Source of the DNA: Anaerolineae bacterium
GTDB lineage: Bacteria > Chloroflexota > Anaerolineae > Aggregatilineales > Phototrophicaceae
Direction of reading: 5' to 3'
NCBI GenBank assembly: GCA_022843745.1
Contig: JALHNB010000001.1
Coordinates: 214,019 to 278,018 of the forward strand
DNA length: 64,000 nt
In this document: piece by piece, positions 33,327-41,661 of the stretch
Layout of the letters: each line of letters starts with the position of its first letter
Numbering within the stretch: the first letter of the stretch is position 1
Program-made: the position numbers and the translations under genes
Notes under the pieces: generated by a model
Told to the model about the DNA's origin: nothing
Seen by the model: only the letters and a program-made list of their open reading frames with translations
The model's database searches: none

Positions 33327-35614
33327 TTTTTATTAGCTACGGTCATGAAGATGCCGAATTTGCTCGGCATGTCCGCGAACAACTTCAGGCCTGGGATTAT
33401 CAAACCTGGCTGGACAGCGACAATATCCCGCACGGCGCTTACTGGCCGGATGCGATTGACGCTGGCTTGAAAAATTCGGATGTGGTGCTGGGTGTGATGA
33501 CCCAGGACAGCGTGACTTCGCGCAATGTCAAAAATGAATGGGATTGGGCATTAGAGAACGAAAAGCCGCTTTTTTTGCTGCTCCTGCGTGAATGCGAAGT
33601 CCCGCATCGTTACGTCAGCATCAATTACATTGATTTTACGGGCAGCAGCCATCACGGTTTTGCGCAGTTGAAAGAAGCGCTCACCAATCCTGACCGTTCT
33701 CCGTACACGGATGACGCGACAGGGCCGCATATGCTGCGCATCCCCACGAACACTTCTGAGCGCAACCGAAACCGGATGCTCGAAAAAGTGAAATCATTCT
33801 GGGTGAACGGTGTGCTGGAAAATTCGCTGCACGGCGCGGCCTTGATCGAACTCGGCATGTCCAGCCAACCGGAAGCGGTTGAGCATCCCTGGGGCATGAT
33901 TTTGCAGCATCCAACCTATCCCGATTACAGGCTTTCAGCCGATATACGCATTCTGGATATCTTTGACGACGTGGGCGGCGAACTGCTCATCCTGGGTGAG
34001 CCGGGTTCAGGCAAAACGACGACGATGCTGGAACTGGCACGTGACCTCATCGCCCGTGCGCAGCGAGATACCGATGCGCCGATGCCTGTCGTCTTTAACC
34101 TGTCGTCATGGGCGGACGAGCGCAAGCCGATCAATAATTGGCTGGTCAGTGAATTGAACACACGCTATCAGGTTCCCCGGCAAGTCGGGGAAATCTGGGT
34201 TGAAAGTGCGCAGATTTTGCCGCTGCTGGACGGTCTGGATGAAGTCGCGCAGGAACATCGTCTCGCTTGTGTCGAAGCAATCAACCAATTTCGCTTGGAA
34301 CACGGCCTCATCCCGCTAGTGGTATGCAGCCGCATTGCCGATTATCAGGCACTTGTAACCCGCTTGAAATTGCAGGGCTGTGTAGTGCTGCAACCCCTCA
34401 CGCCCACACAGATTCAGGCTTATCTGACCAGCGCGGGTGGTGAACTTTCCGCTGTCCGGCAGGCGCTTCAGACTGATGCCGCATTGCAGGAACTGGCGCA
34501 AACTCCGTTGATGTTGAGCATCATGACTCTGGCCTATCGTGGCCTAAATGTCGAAGCGCTTCCTGCGACGGAATCAATTGAGGAACGTCGGGCGCATCTC
34601 TTTGGCGCTTATATGCGGCGCATGTTCGAACGGCGCGGTGTCGGCGAACGCTATTCTCAGGAACAGACGACAAAGTGGCTCAATTGGCTGGCAGTGCAGA
34701 TGAATCGCCACGCGCAAACGGTCTTTCTCATCGAACGTTTGCAGCCGGACTGGATCACGTCACAGACTCAGCGCTGGCTGTATCTGGTATTGGCCTGGGC
34801 GCTGGTCGGGCTGCCGATAGGCTTGCCGCTGGGAATTATGATCGCGCTCGCCAGTACGCTGATTTATGGCCTTCTTTCGGGCATTGCGATTACGCTGGCT
34901 TTCGGTGTGATATTGGGGCCGATTGGTGATATTGCCTACCGCACGCCGGGTGGTCAGATTCGTGTTGTCGAAAAATTGGGTTGGTCGTGGTCATCATCCG
35001 CTAAAGGTGTTGGTATGGGGGTGGTGATCGGCATCGTTGCGGGTGCGCTCGTTGCGTTGGCACGGCGGCGGGGCGCGATAATCAGCTTCAGCGTTGCGGG
35101 TGCATCGGCATTTGGGCTTCTCGGTTGGGTGGCGGGTGGCCTGACGGGAAATGAAGTCGAAATACGGACAGTTCCCAATCAGGGAATTCGCTATTCAGCC
35201 AGCAACGCCTTGCGCGTCGGCATACCGATTGGCGCAGCGGGTGTTCTGGGGGCGACAGTCGGCATCCGGTTGGCCTATGTGTTGATCTTTAACCTGAATA
35301 TTCAGATTATTCAATTGGTCGCGTTCACGGAACTTTCTTACGAGCTGATTTTTGGCTTATTGACCGGCTTGACGTTGGGGCTGGCGTTCAGCTTATTTTT
35401 CGGTGGACTGGCACTGGCGAGACATTTCATTTTGCGCGTCATACTTTATCGATATGCGCCCTGGAATATGGCACATTTTCTCGATTATGCCGCCGAGCGT
35501 GTCTTTTTACGCAAAGTTGGCGGCGGCTATATCTTCGTTCACCGTCTTTTACTCGACTATTTCGCTGGGCTGAAACCTGAATCGCCCATAAACGGCAAAG
35601 AAATTCATCTCTGA
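33320..35614 (+). CDS. TIR-NACHT membrane protein (NLR-like)
   Basis: 764 aa. N-terminal TIR domain (1-130): QIFISYGHEDAEFARHVREQ, with E73 in KNEWDWALEN at the place of the TIR NADase glutamate. NACHT ATPase follows (about 218-480): Walker A GEPGSGKTTTML (226-237), Walker B ILPLLDGLDEV (299-309), and a winged-helix-like tail (ARTPLMLSIMTLAYRG-like at LAQTPLMLSIMTLA). Eight or so membrane helices (about 485-710) come next, then GGGYIFVHRLLLDYFAGL near the end. Such proteins are thought to sense a trigger through NACHT oligomerisation and act by NAD+ breakdown or signalling. This fits antiviral defence or programmed death, but no trigger is known. No ribosome-binding site is clear. Confidence 0.9.
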   Translation: MQIFISYGHEDAEFARHVREQLQAWDYQTWLDSDNIPHGAYWPDAIDAGLKNSDVVLGVMTQDSVTSRNVKNEWDWALENEKPLFLLLLRECEVPHRYVSINYIDFTGSSHHGFAQLKEALTNPDRSPYTDDATGPHMLRIPTNTSERNRNRMLEKVKSFWVNGVLENSLHGAALIELGMSSQPEAVEHPWGMILQHPTYPDYRLSADIRILDIFDDVGGELLILGEPGSGKTTTMLELARDLIARAQRDTDAPMPVVFNLSSWADERKPINNWLVSELNTRYQVPRQVGEIWVESAQILPLLDGLDEVAQEHRLACVEAINQFRLEHGLIPLVVCSRIADYQALVTRLKLQGCVVLQPLTPTQIQAYLTSAGGELSAVRQALQTDAALQELAQTPLMLSIMTLAYRGLNVEALPATESIEERRAHLFGAYMRRMFERRGVGERYSQEQTTKWLNWLAVQMNRHAQTVFLIERLQPDWITSQTQRWLYLVLAWALVGLPIGLPLGIMIALASTLIYGLLSGIAITLAFGVILGPIGDIAYRTPGGQIRVVEKLGWSWSSSAKGVGMGVVIGIVAGALVALARRRGAIISFSVAGASAFGLLGWVAGGLTGNEVEIRTVPNQGIRYSASNALRVGIPIGAAGVLGATVGIRLAYVLIFNLNIQIIQLVAFTELSYELIFGLLTGLTLGLAFSLFFGGLALARHFILRVILYRYAPWNMAHFLDYAAERVFLRKVGGGYIFVHRLLLDYFAGLKPESPINGKEIHL

Positions 35615-35689
35615 TACACTTTGTGCTGAGGATCTGCCTTTAGCTGATTGCCGAAAGCCGACTGCTGAAAGCCTTATGGGAGAACATGT

Positions 35690-36211
35690 ATGGAAATGAC
35701 CACCGCTATCATTATCGTCGCGCCGCATGAAGTCCAGGCCGTCGCTGGGCCGCTGCTTCAACGCTACGCGCCGGAAACATCAGTACGCGTCCCGGCACAC
35801 ATCACGCTTTTGTTCCCATTTGTTGCCCCTGAGCGATTGGGCGAGGTATCAAAAAAGCTGCGCGAAATTTGCGCACCCATCGCGCCGTTTGACATCACCA
35901 TGCAGGGCTACGATTCTTTTCCGGGCGTGACATTTATGAATCCCGCGAATCCCGCGCCGATACAGGCCGTTTTCCGCAAAATTTATGCGGGCTTTCCCGA
36001 ATGTCCGCCTTACGGGGGTCAGTTCGGACACGATCTTCACCCGCATATGACCATTGGTGAATTTGCCAGCCAAGCCGAGCAGCAGGCCGCCATTTTGCCG
36101 GATTACGCGCCCATTACGTTTCGGGTCGAGCGTTTACATCTCATCTACGGCCCGATCAACCTCGCGCTGCCCTGGATCACCTATGACGTGATTCCGCTAA
36201 ACGGCGATTAG
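35690..36211 (+). CDS. 2H phosphoesterase (2'-5' RNA ligase-like)
   Basis: 173 aa; ATG 35690 with GGGAG upstream. The two HxT motifs that define the 2H fold are intact: AHITLLFPF (first) and HPHMTIGEF (second). Relatives open 2',3'-cyclic phosphates, cleave 2'-5' linkages or hydrolyse cyclic nucleotides. It lies 75 bp after the TIR-NACHT gene on the same strand, so it could act on a signal nucleotide or on RNA ends; that link is speculative. It converges with yjjX with a 4-nt overlap of stop codons. Confidence 0.88.
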   Translation: MEMTTAIIIVAPHEVQAVAGPLLQRYAPETSVRVPAHITLLFPFVAPERLGEVSKKLREICAPIAPFDITMQGYDSFPGVTFMNPANPAPIQAVFRKIYAGFPECPPYGGQFGHDLHPHMTIGEFASQAEQQAAILPDYAPITFRVERLHLIYGPINLALPWITYDVIPLNGD

Positions 36212-36753
36212 GCGGTGGTTTTCCCAAAAGTTAGCGCGAGATTTTTGAACGGAATGAGTGCCAAAATCAGTGCGTGTTCGTAATACTCCGTCCGATCCAT
36301 CACATCATCCGTTAAGATTCCCACTGAGCCGTTATTCTGTTTGGAATTGGAGCGTTTAAATACGATGTCATCGGCATCGCCCAATTCTTTGCCCTCGCGT
36401 ACTAGCTGGACAACTTCGTCAGGCAGGAAAAAGGTCGCGGTACGGCTTTTGCCCATCCGTTCTTTATCACGCACGACGATCCAGGCAAATCCGCGCATTT
36501 CATCGTCAAATTCCTCGACACCGCCTTCAATTCCGATCCAAAAATCGGCCTCAGCGATCATGTCGGCAGCGGCTAAGGTGCGGTTAACAGCACCCTGATA
36601 TGTTTCTTCGTCGGACATGGGTTGATCGCTCACGCCGGAAGGTGCAGCCACCCCGGTGACGCGAAAGTGCTCCTTGGGGAACATGCGCTCAAACCCGTTG
36701 CGGGCTGCCTGAATTTTGACCGGATTTGTTGAAGCGACGATAACTGTTTTCAT
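36208..36753 (-). CDS. Inosine/xanthosine triphosphatase (YjjX/DUF84 type)
   Basis: 181 aa from ATG 36753; the frame extends to 36861 but that part lies within a repeat. KTVIVASTNPVKIQAARNGF is the nucleotide-binding N-terminus of the YjjX/ITPase fold, and DFWIGIEGGVEEFDDEMRGF with LPDEVVQLVREGKELGDADD are family-typical. It removes deaminated purine triphosphates from the nucleotide pool. Symbol withheld because naming varies in distant phyla. Confidence 0.85.
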   Translation of the reverse strand: MKTVIVASTNPVKIQAARNGFERMFPKEHFRVTGVAAPSGVSDQPMSDEETYQGAVNRTLAAADMIAEADFWIGIEGGVEEFDDEMRGFAWIVVRDKERMGKSRTATFFLPDEVVQLVREGKELGDADDIVFKRSNSKQNNGSVGILTDDVMDRTEYYEHALILALIPFKNLALTFGKTTA

Positions 36754-36826
36754 GCTAAGCCATTTCTTTCCAACTCCCAGCCAATCTGGAAGTACGAACA
36801 GCGAATCTATTTGAGAATACCTTAAG

Positions 36827-36945
36827 CCTGTTTGAATATTCATTTTTACATGGACATCCACCTCAGAAAACTGTTTTGACTCCCCCTCTCTGAATTCGGA
36901 GACGCGCAGCGGTTGGGGGTGAGGTTGAGCGAATATTCAAACAGG
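36827..36945. repeat. Miniature element bounded by 15-bp inverted repeats
   Basis: CCTGTTTGAATATTC (36827-36841) is the exact reverse complement of GAATATTCAAACAGG (36931-36945). Inside is a C-rich then G-rich stretch (CCCCCTCTCTGAATTC, GGTTGGGGGTGAGG) able to fold back. No ORF. Outside it, CTGGAAGTACGAACA occurs in direct orientation at 36786-36800 and 36953-36967. Confidence 0.65.
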
Positions 36946-36947
36946 TT

Positions 36948-37667
36948 CTACCCTGGAAGTACGAACAATTTCAAAAGCGCAAAAAAACCAAAGGCGATGT
37001 GCGCTGCGATGGCTGCCCGTGTTGAGCCTGAATTGGCACGCACGGCGGTGATGACTAATCCCGAAAGCAGCGGCGCAACCAGCGCGTACCATGTTGAACT
37101 GGTCGGAGATGAATAAGCCACATAATGAAATATGGCGTAAACCAGCGCACACACCAGAAATCCACCCCACGCGCCCATCACCTGCCGCGCTGTCGAATAA
37201 AACACGCCGCGAAATACCAGTTCCTCGGCGATGGGCTGGACGATGAGCATCAGAATGATCGCCAGAATCCAGCTTACGATTCCCGGCGATGTTCCATACA
37301 GGCTGCTCAGTTCAGGCGTGGGTAGAAACTCACCGCTCACACCCAGGCCAATCGCGTCAATCGCAATCGCCATCCCCAGGCTGAACAGCAGCACGATTAA
37401 CAAACGGGAGCGCGTTTCGCCCAATTGCAGCGCCGCGCGGTCTTCCGGCCTGGCGCGTGAAATCCAGACAAAAACAATCGTCAGCGTCAAGCCGATCAGC
37501 CATGCTGTCAGCGTGTAAAACTCCTGATCGCCCAAAAGGGTATAAGAGATCAGCGATCCGGCGATAACTCCCACTAGTCCGACAAAAACGGTGTTGATCG
37601 CCGCGAATAGTCCCCAGGGCGGCGCAGGCTCTAAAGTCGAGATACGTTTAATGAGTGATGCGATCAT
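36948..37667 (-). CDS. CPBP-family intramembrane metalloprotease
   Basis: 239 aa, about seven helices. The Rce1/CAAX-like motif 1 is IAEELVFRGVFYSTARQ, followed by YAIFHYVAYSS (motif 2, FxxxH-like) and SGLVITAVRANSGSTRAAIA with a later AHIAFGF (motif 4). Catalysis would use the Glu pair and His residues with zinc inside the membrane. Roles range from prenyl-protein processing to bacteriocin immunity; the substrate here is unknown. The start overlaps the exonuclease stop by 4 nt, so they are co-translated. Confidence 0.88.
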   Translation of the reverse strand: MIASLIKRISTLEPAPPWGLFAAINTVFVGLVGVIAGSLISYTLLGDQEFYTLTAWLIGLTLTIVFVWISRARPEDRAALQLGETRSRLLIVLLFSLGMAIAIDAIGLGVSGEFLPTPELSSLYGTSPGIVSWILAIILMLIVQPIAEELVFRGVFYSTARQVMGAWGGFLVCALVYAIFHYVAYSSPTSSTWYALVAPLLSGLVITAVRANSGSTRAAIAAHIAFGFFALLKLFVLPG

Positions 37668-38221
37668 TGATTTTGCCTGACGAGCAGCAGTTTTGAAAGG
37701 ATGTTGGCGATATTCCAGGCATCATCGTCGCCGCGATGGTGTCTGCCTTCAAGTTCCACCCCCATAATTTCCAGCGCACGTACCATGCCGACTTCATAAG
37801 GCAGCGCGTGCATGATCGCAAACAGGGTTTTCACGTTGATATGACCTTTACTGAAGGGGTATTGGACACGGCGGCTGTCACATTGGCGTTGAAACAGGTC
37901 GTGATCGTATTCGCCATAGCTGGCCCAGATACGGCGCTTAGAGAGATATTCCTGTTCCAGAATGGCACAGGCCTGCTCGAACGATACCCCTTTACTGACA
38001 TCTTTGGGAGTCAAGGTGGTCAATTCGGTGCAAAATTCGCTCACTTTAGAGCGTTTCGGTTTCACGAGAATACTTCTTTTTTCCAGCCGCTCGCCGCTGG
38101 CAATATCGAGCAGGCAGAGGCCAATTTCGATAATTTCGCTCTCCTGGCCTTCCGGCGGTGTGCCGGGCCAGCAGGTCGCTTCAATATCGACGATGAGTAT
38201 TTGATCCAGTTTTCTTGCCAA
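37664..38221 (-). CDS. DEDDh 3'-5' exonuclease (ERI1/KapD-like)
   Basis: 185 aa. ExoI motif ILIVDIEATCWPG, ExoII region WASYGEYDHDLFQRQC, and ExoIII RHHRGDDDAWNIANIL with the His five residues before the Asp. The layout (DIEATCW, GH-ALD-AWNIA-type end) matches the ERI1/KapD group, which trims RNA or DNA 3' ends. Same-strand partner of the CPBP protease. The IS605-type element lies immediately upstream on this strand. Confidence 0.9.
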   Translation of the reverse strand: MARKLDQILIVDIEATCWPGTPPEGQESEIIEIGLCLLDIASGERLEKRSILVKPKRSKVSEFCTELTTLTPKDVSKGVSFEQACAILEQEYLSKRRIWASYGEYDHDLFQRQCDSRRVQYPFSKGHINVKTLFAIMHALPYEVGMVRALEIMGVELEGRHHRGDDDAWNIANILSKLLLVRQNQ

Positions 38222-38257
38222 GATATTTCAACTCGAAATAACACATGTACAATAGGT

Positions 38258-38300
38258 GACACTCCCCACAGCTAAAGCAGGGGGCTTCTAGTCCGACGCT
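38258..38300 (-). ncRNA. Candidate omega-RNA 3' scaffold at the tnpB end
   Basis: The tnpB stop codon sits inside AGCCCCCTGCTTTAGCTG, which can pair with the following GGGGAG, and is followed by TGTCACC at the element end. In characterised IS605-group TnpB systems, the guide RNA is made from this right-end region and its guide comes from the flanking DNA. Here that flank would start near 38257 with TATTGTACATG on the minus strand. Expression is not shown. Confidence 0.45.
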
Positions 38301-39453
38301 TGACCTTACCGTCATCCAGGGGCGACAACGGCAGCGGGTCTACGTTAACGACTACGGGTGTGTCCCACCCGGCTCTTTTTAAAATATTGATCGCGGCGTT
38401 GTGATCGCGATCCAGAGACAGACCGCAGGCACAGTTGACCCAACGGGTCGAAAGGTCGAAGTCTTGAAACTCAGCCCCACAATTGGAACAGCACTTGGAT
38501 GTATAAGCGGGGTTGACCAAGCGGATTTCACGACCAGCATTTACAGCTTTGAACGTGAGATATTGCTTGAACAGACCCCAACCGCTATCCAGGATGCTCT
38601 TGCTCAGGCGGTGATTGCGCACCATGTTGCGAATTGCGAGATTTTCCAGCGCCACACCATCGCGGGTCTGGATCAGGCTGGTACTCAACTTGTGCAGCGC
38701 ATCACTGCGTTGGTTGGCGGTGTGGACTTGCTGGCGCTGGACGGTGAGCAGTGCCTTACGACGGTTCTTGCTGCCCTTCTGCTTGCGCGAAAACGAACGC
38801 TGGACCCGTCGCAGTTTGGCTTGTGCGCTTCGGTAGTGCTTGGGGTTATCCACCTTCTCGCCTTCCGACGTGGTGACGAGCGCCGAAATACCTACATCAA
38901 TTCCCAGCACCTTTCCGGTCTTGGGCAGCGGCTGTGTATCCTCTACTTCACAGGCAAAACAGGCGTACCACTGCCCCGCCTTGTGCATGATACGAACCAC
39001 CTTGACCTTGCCGACCATTTCCCGATGCCAGCGAACGCGCACTCGACCAATCCCGTACAGTTTCATGCGCCGTCCATCCAGCTTCGCGCCGACACCAAAC
39101 TGCTTGAAGGCAAAGCTGTGGAAATGGTTGCGTCCCTTAAAGCGCGGGTAGCCCGGTGTTTCGCCGTCCTTCACCCGCCGAAAGAAGGCGGCAAAGGCTT
39201 TATCCACATCGTCCGCTACGGTCTGAAGCGTTTGCGAAAACACGCCTTTGGCCTGTGGGAAGGTCGCTCGATATCGAATGGCCGTCTTTTCCTGTTCCGA
39301 CTTCTTGACGCTGCGCTTTTCCAGTTCGTAGGCCAGCTTGCGATCTTCCAGGCACATATTGTAGAAATGGCGACAGACGGCAAGTGTATTGAACATCTGT
39401 TTTTCCTGTGCAGGTGTTGGGTACAGTCGATACTTGAAGGTCTTCAGTCCCAT
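38272..39453 (-). CDS. tnpB: TnpB RNA-guided nuclease
   Basis: 393 aa from ATG 39453, coupled by TGATG to the upstream small ORF. RuvC residues look intact: Asp in VLGIDVGISALV, Glu in VALENLAIRNMV and Asp in LDRDHNAAINIL. The Zn ribbon is CSNCGAEF with CACG. N-terminal FKYRLYPTPAQEKQM is standard. TnpB cuts DNA next to a short TAM using an RNA guide and helps retain the element. Length and domains suggest an active protein. A 433-codon plus-strand frame across it is a shadow. Confidence 0.93.
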   Translation of the reverse strand: MGLKTFKYRLYPTPAQEKQMFNTLAVCRHFYNMCLEDRKLAYELEKRSVKKSEQEKTAIRYRATFPQAKGVFSQTLQTVADDVDKAFAAFFRRVKDGETPGYPRFKGRNHFHSFAFKQFGVGAKLDGRRMKLYGIGRVRVRWHREMVGKVKVVRIMHKAGQWYACFACEVEDTQPLPKTGKVLGIDVGISALVTTSEGEKVDNPKHYRSAQAKLRRVQRSFSRKQKGSKNRRKALLTVQRQQVHTANQRSDALHKLSTSLIQTRDGVALENLAIRNMVRNHRLSKSILDSGWGLFKQYLTFKAVNAGREIRLVNPAYTSKCCSNCGAEFQDFDLSTRWVNCACGLSLDRDHNAAINILKRAGWDTPVVVNVDPLPLSPLDDGKVKRRTRSPLL

Positions 39454-39620
39454 CAACGAACCTTTTCTTTTTTAGCCAGGACTCGAATTGACATTTCGAT
39501 CACGGATGTCTGGTTAACGCCTAACTTCTGCGATAGGCGTTCGATGAGTTCTTTTGCCTCTGGTGTGAAGCGGAGTCTCGTCGAATGTTTATCTTTTCTT
39601 ATACCGCTATTGTATTTCAA
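39453..39620 (-). CDS. Small ribbon-helix-helix-like protein upstream of tnpB
   Basis: 55 aa from a TTG at 39620 to a TGA that overlaps the tnpB ATG. It reads STRLRFTPEAKELIERLSQ then VNQTSVIEMSIRVLAKKEK, a beta-strand followed by two helices, as in CopG/RHH DNA-binding proteins. Start codon and ribosome-binding site are weak, but overlap with tnpB argues for translation. It may repress the element. Confidence 0.55.
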   Translation of the reverse strand: MKYNSGIRKDKHSTRLRFTPEAKELIERLSQKLGVNQTSVIEMSIRVLAKKEKVR

Positions 39621-39849
39621 TGGCGATATTTCGCACCTATCAACTACGCTTTATATCCCTGTCGGTAACGATTGGCGGAATATTGTCAGATTGGCGATTT
39701 GAACGCCGCACGTTAGGCTAGTTGCATGTGATTAACGAAATTCTGGTATTGTATGCAAAAAATGTTAAGAAATATAGGAAAAGATTGTAAGATTAGGGTC
39801 GATAAATAAAGACAATTATATTATTTATGCAATAACAAGGGGGTAGGGT

Positions 39850-40647
39850 ATGTCGAAAGTACAGCTAGAGGCGGCAAAAGCTCTAATCGAAGAAAAGCGA
39901 TATGCTGAGGCGCGTGCTTTGCTGGAGACTATTGACCACCCAACGGCGACAAAATGGTTATCGCAACTGGATAAAATCGCGCCAGTTGTTGCGCCGAAGA
40001 AAGCGCGAAGGAAAAATCGCTGGCCCATCGCGGGTGGACTCTTACTCGCGTGCATTGTGGTGTATGCCATCGGGAGTAATCCTGAGCTGGCAAAGCAGCG
40101 GGATGCAACGGCGACGGCGCGGGCTATTGCGGCTTTGGGAACGGATGATGCTCGAAATACTTCGCAGACGCAATTGACACAAACGAGTGTGGCGGATATG
40201 ACGAATATCGCTTTGACTCCCAGCGCGACAATGACCGAGACTCTCCCTCCAACGAACACTTTCACACCATCAGCAACGTTTACAGCAACCAACACACCAA
40301 CGATCACAGCGACATCGACGATCACTGATACGCCACTGCCAACAGCGACCTCAACAGATACACCACCACCAAGCGCAACATCACGACCACGAGGCTACAT
40401 TCACAAAGATGATTTTGGCGATGAGTGGCCATTCACGGTTGAAGATGGAATTGTTGCCTGTGAACGCGGAAGTATGGTTGTTTTTCGGGCAAGCGGCAAG
40501 ACCTACGCAGTGAATGGAACCGCTAGGGGATTTATAGAGGAAGCCGGATATGTTGATTTTGAGGAAATCTGGCGCGACGATCCAAGCGGTATATTTCCAA
40601 AAGTTGATATTAGCCCTATCATTGGCATGGGATTAGATTTGTGCTAA
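39850..40647 (+). CDS. Single-pass membrane protein with Thr/Pro linker and DUF2511-like domain
   Basis: 265 aa; ATG 39850 preceded by AAGGGGGTAGGG. A short helical N-terminus (possible TPR-like, AKALIEEKRYAEARALLETI), one membrane helix (WPIAGGLLLACIVVYAIG), then a long Thr/Ser/Pro-rich linker (TPSATMTETLPPTNTFTPSA), and an outside domain KDDFGDEWPFTVEDGIVACE, GKTYAVNGTARGF resembling DUF2511 (YebY-like). Function unknown. Confidence 0.75.
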   Translation: MSKVQLEAAKALIEEKRYAEARALLETIDHPTATKWLSQLDKIAPVVAPKKARRKNRWPIAGGLLLACIVVYAIGSNPELAKQRDATATARAIAALGTDDARNTSQTQLTQTSVADMTNIALTPSATMTETLPPTNTFTPSATFTATNTPTITATSTITDTPLPTATSTDTPPPSATSRPRGYIHKDDFGDEWPFTVEDGIVACERGSMVVFRASGKTYAVNGTARGFIEEAGYVDFEEIWRDDPSGIFPKVDISPIIGMGLDLC

Positions 40648-40671
40648 TAAATAAACCAGAAAAAGACACCG

Positions 40672-41661
40672 ATGAAAACTCCCCAACTGACATTTTTCTG
40701 CGAACTCGATGCTCTGGCATTGGAACGCTTATTTGAAGATGCCAGCGTGATTGACGATTTGGTCGCGCTGAAAGCGGGTCTATCGCTCGGAATTCTCGAT
40801 CTGAGCAAGCAGCGTGCCGCAGTCGTGCAGAAATTAAACGCGGCAGGTGTGCCAGTCATCGCCTGGTTGCTCCTGCCGAACAGTGAAGGCTACTGGTTCA
40901 ACGCCAATAATTCGGCACAGGCTATCGCGCGTTATGCCGCTTTTAAAATCTGGACGACTGAAAATGAACTGCGCTGGGGTGGCCTAGGGATTGATATTGA
41001 GCCGGATATGCGCGAGATTCAGAAAATCGCTGAGGATCGCAGCAAATTGCCTTCCCTTATTTTAGGACGACTATTTGACAGTGAGCGCGTTCACAAAGCG
41101 CAGGCTGAATATATCGCTCTGGTGGCGCAAATGCGTGCCGATGGCTATTGTGTCGAAAGTTATCACATCCCGTTTATTGTCGATGAACGCCGTACCGGAG
41201 CGACGCTTTTGCAGCGCATTACCGGGTTAATCGACGTTCCGGTTGACCGCGAAGTGCTGATGCTCTATAGCAGTTTCTTCAGGTCAATTGGCGCGGGTGT
41301 CCTGTGGAGCTATGCGCCGGACGCTGGGATTATCGGCATCGGCAATACGGGCGGCATCGAAGCCGGTGGCGCAAACAAAACCCTACCGCTGACGTGGGAC
41401 GATTTTAAACGCGACCTGCTGCTGGCAAAAAAGGCGGGCAAGGACGTGCATATTTTCAGCCTGGAAGGGTGTGTCTGGCAGGGATTTTTGACTCAGCTTA
41501 AAGAATTTGACTGGAATAGTTCGGTCACGCCGCCCGTCGATACAGCCGCGAAAGTCGATATGTTTCGGCAGTTTTTGCGGATATTCCTGTGGGCAACTGC
41601 GCATCCCGCGCTGGTGATTGGTGGCTTTTTGGCGCTGCGGTGGCTGTTCAAACGGCGCTGA
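40672..41661 (+). CDS. TIM-barrel-like protein with C-terminal membrane anchor
   Basis: 329 aa. Strand-like segments QLTFFCELDALALERLF, VPVIAWLLLPNSEGYWFN and GGLGIDIEPDMREIQ recall GH18-like or related TIM barrels with an acidic tip (DIEPD), but no family is certain. A C-terminal helix (WATAHPALVIGGFLALRWLF) with KRR suggests tail anchoring. It follows the DUF2511-like gene by 24 bp and converges with a metallophosphoesterase at the next base. Confidence 0.6.
   Translation: MKTPQLTFFCELDALALERLFEDASVIDDLVALKAGLSLGILDLSKQRAAVVQKLNAAGVPVIAWLLLPNSEGYWFNANNSAQAIARYAAFKIWTTENELRWGGLGIDIEPDMREIQKIAEDRSKLPSLILGRLFDSERVHKAQAEYIALVAQMRADGYCVESYHIPFIVDERRTGATLLQRITGLIDVPVDREVLMLYSSFFRSIGAGVLWSYAPDAGIIGIGNTGGIEAGGANKTLPLTWDDFKRDLLLAKKAGKDVHIFSLEGCVWQGFLTQLKEFDWNSSVTPPVDTAAKVDMFRQFLRIFLWATAHPALVIGGFLALRWLFKRR

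Larger units (their letters stand above)
38255..39720 (-). mobile_element. IS200/IS605-superfamily element, TnpB only (limits approximate)
   Basis: The element contains tnpB and a small upstream ORF, with no tnpA. The right end is marked by the hairpin AGCCCCCTGC / GGGGAG-type sequence followed by GTGTCACC near 38258-38290. The left end was not defined by sequence; 39720 is only an upper bound before an AT-rich gap. Mobilisation would need a TnpA from elsewhere. Confidence 0.65.

Noticed and set aside
38401-39702. 433-codon plus-strand frame
   Set aside because: It lies antisense to intact tnpB and its product has no recognisable domain. It is a shadow of the TnpB coding pattern.
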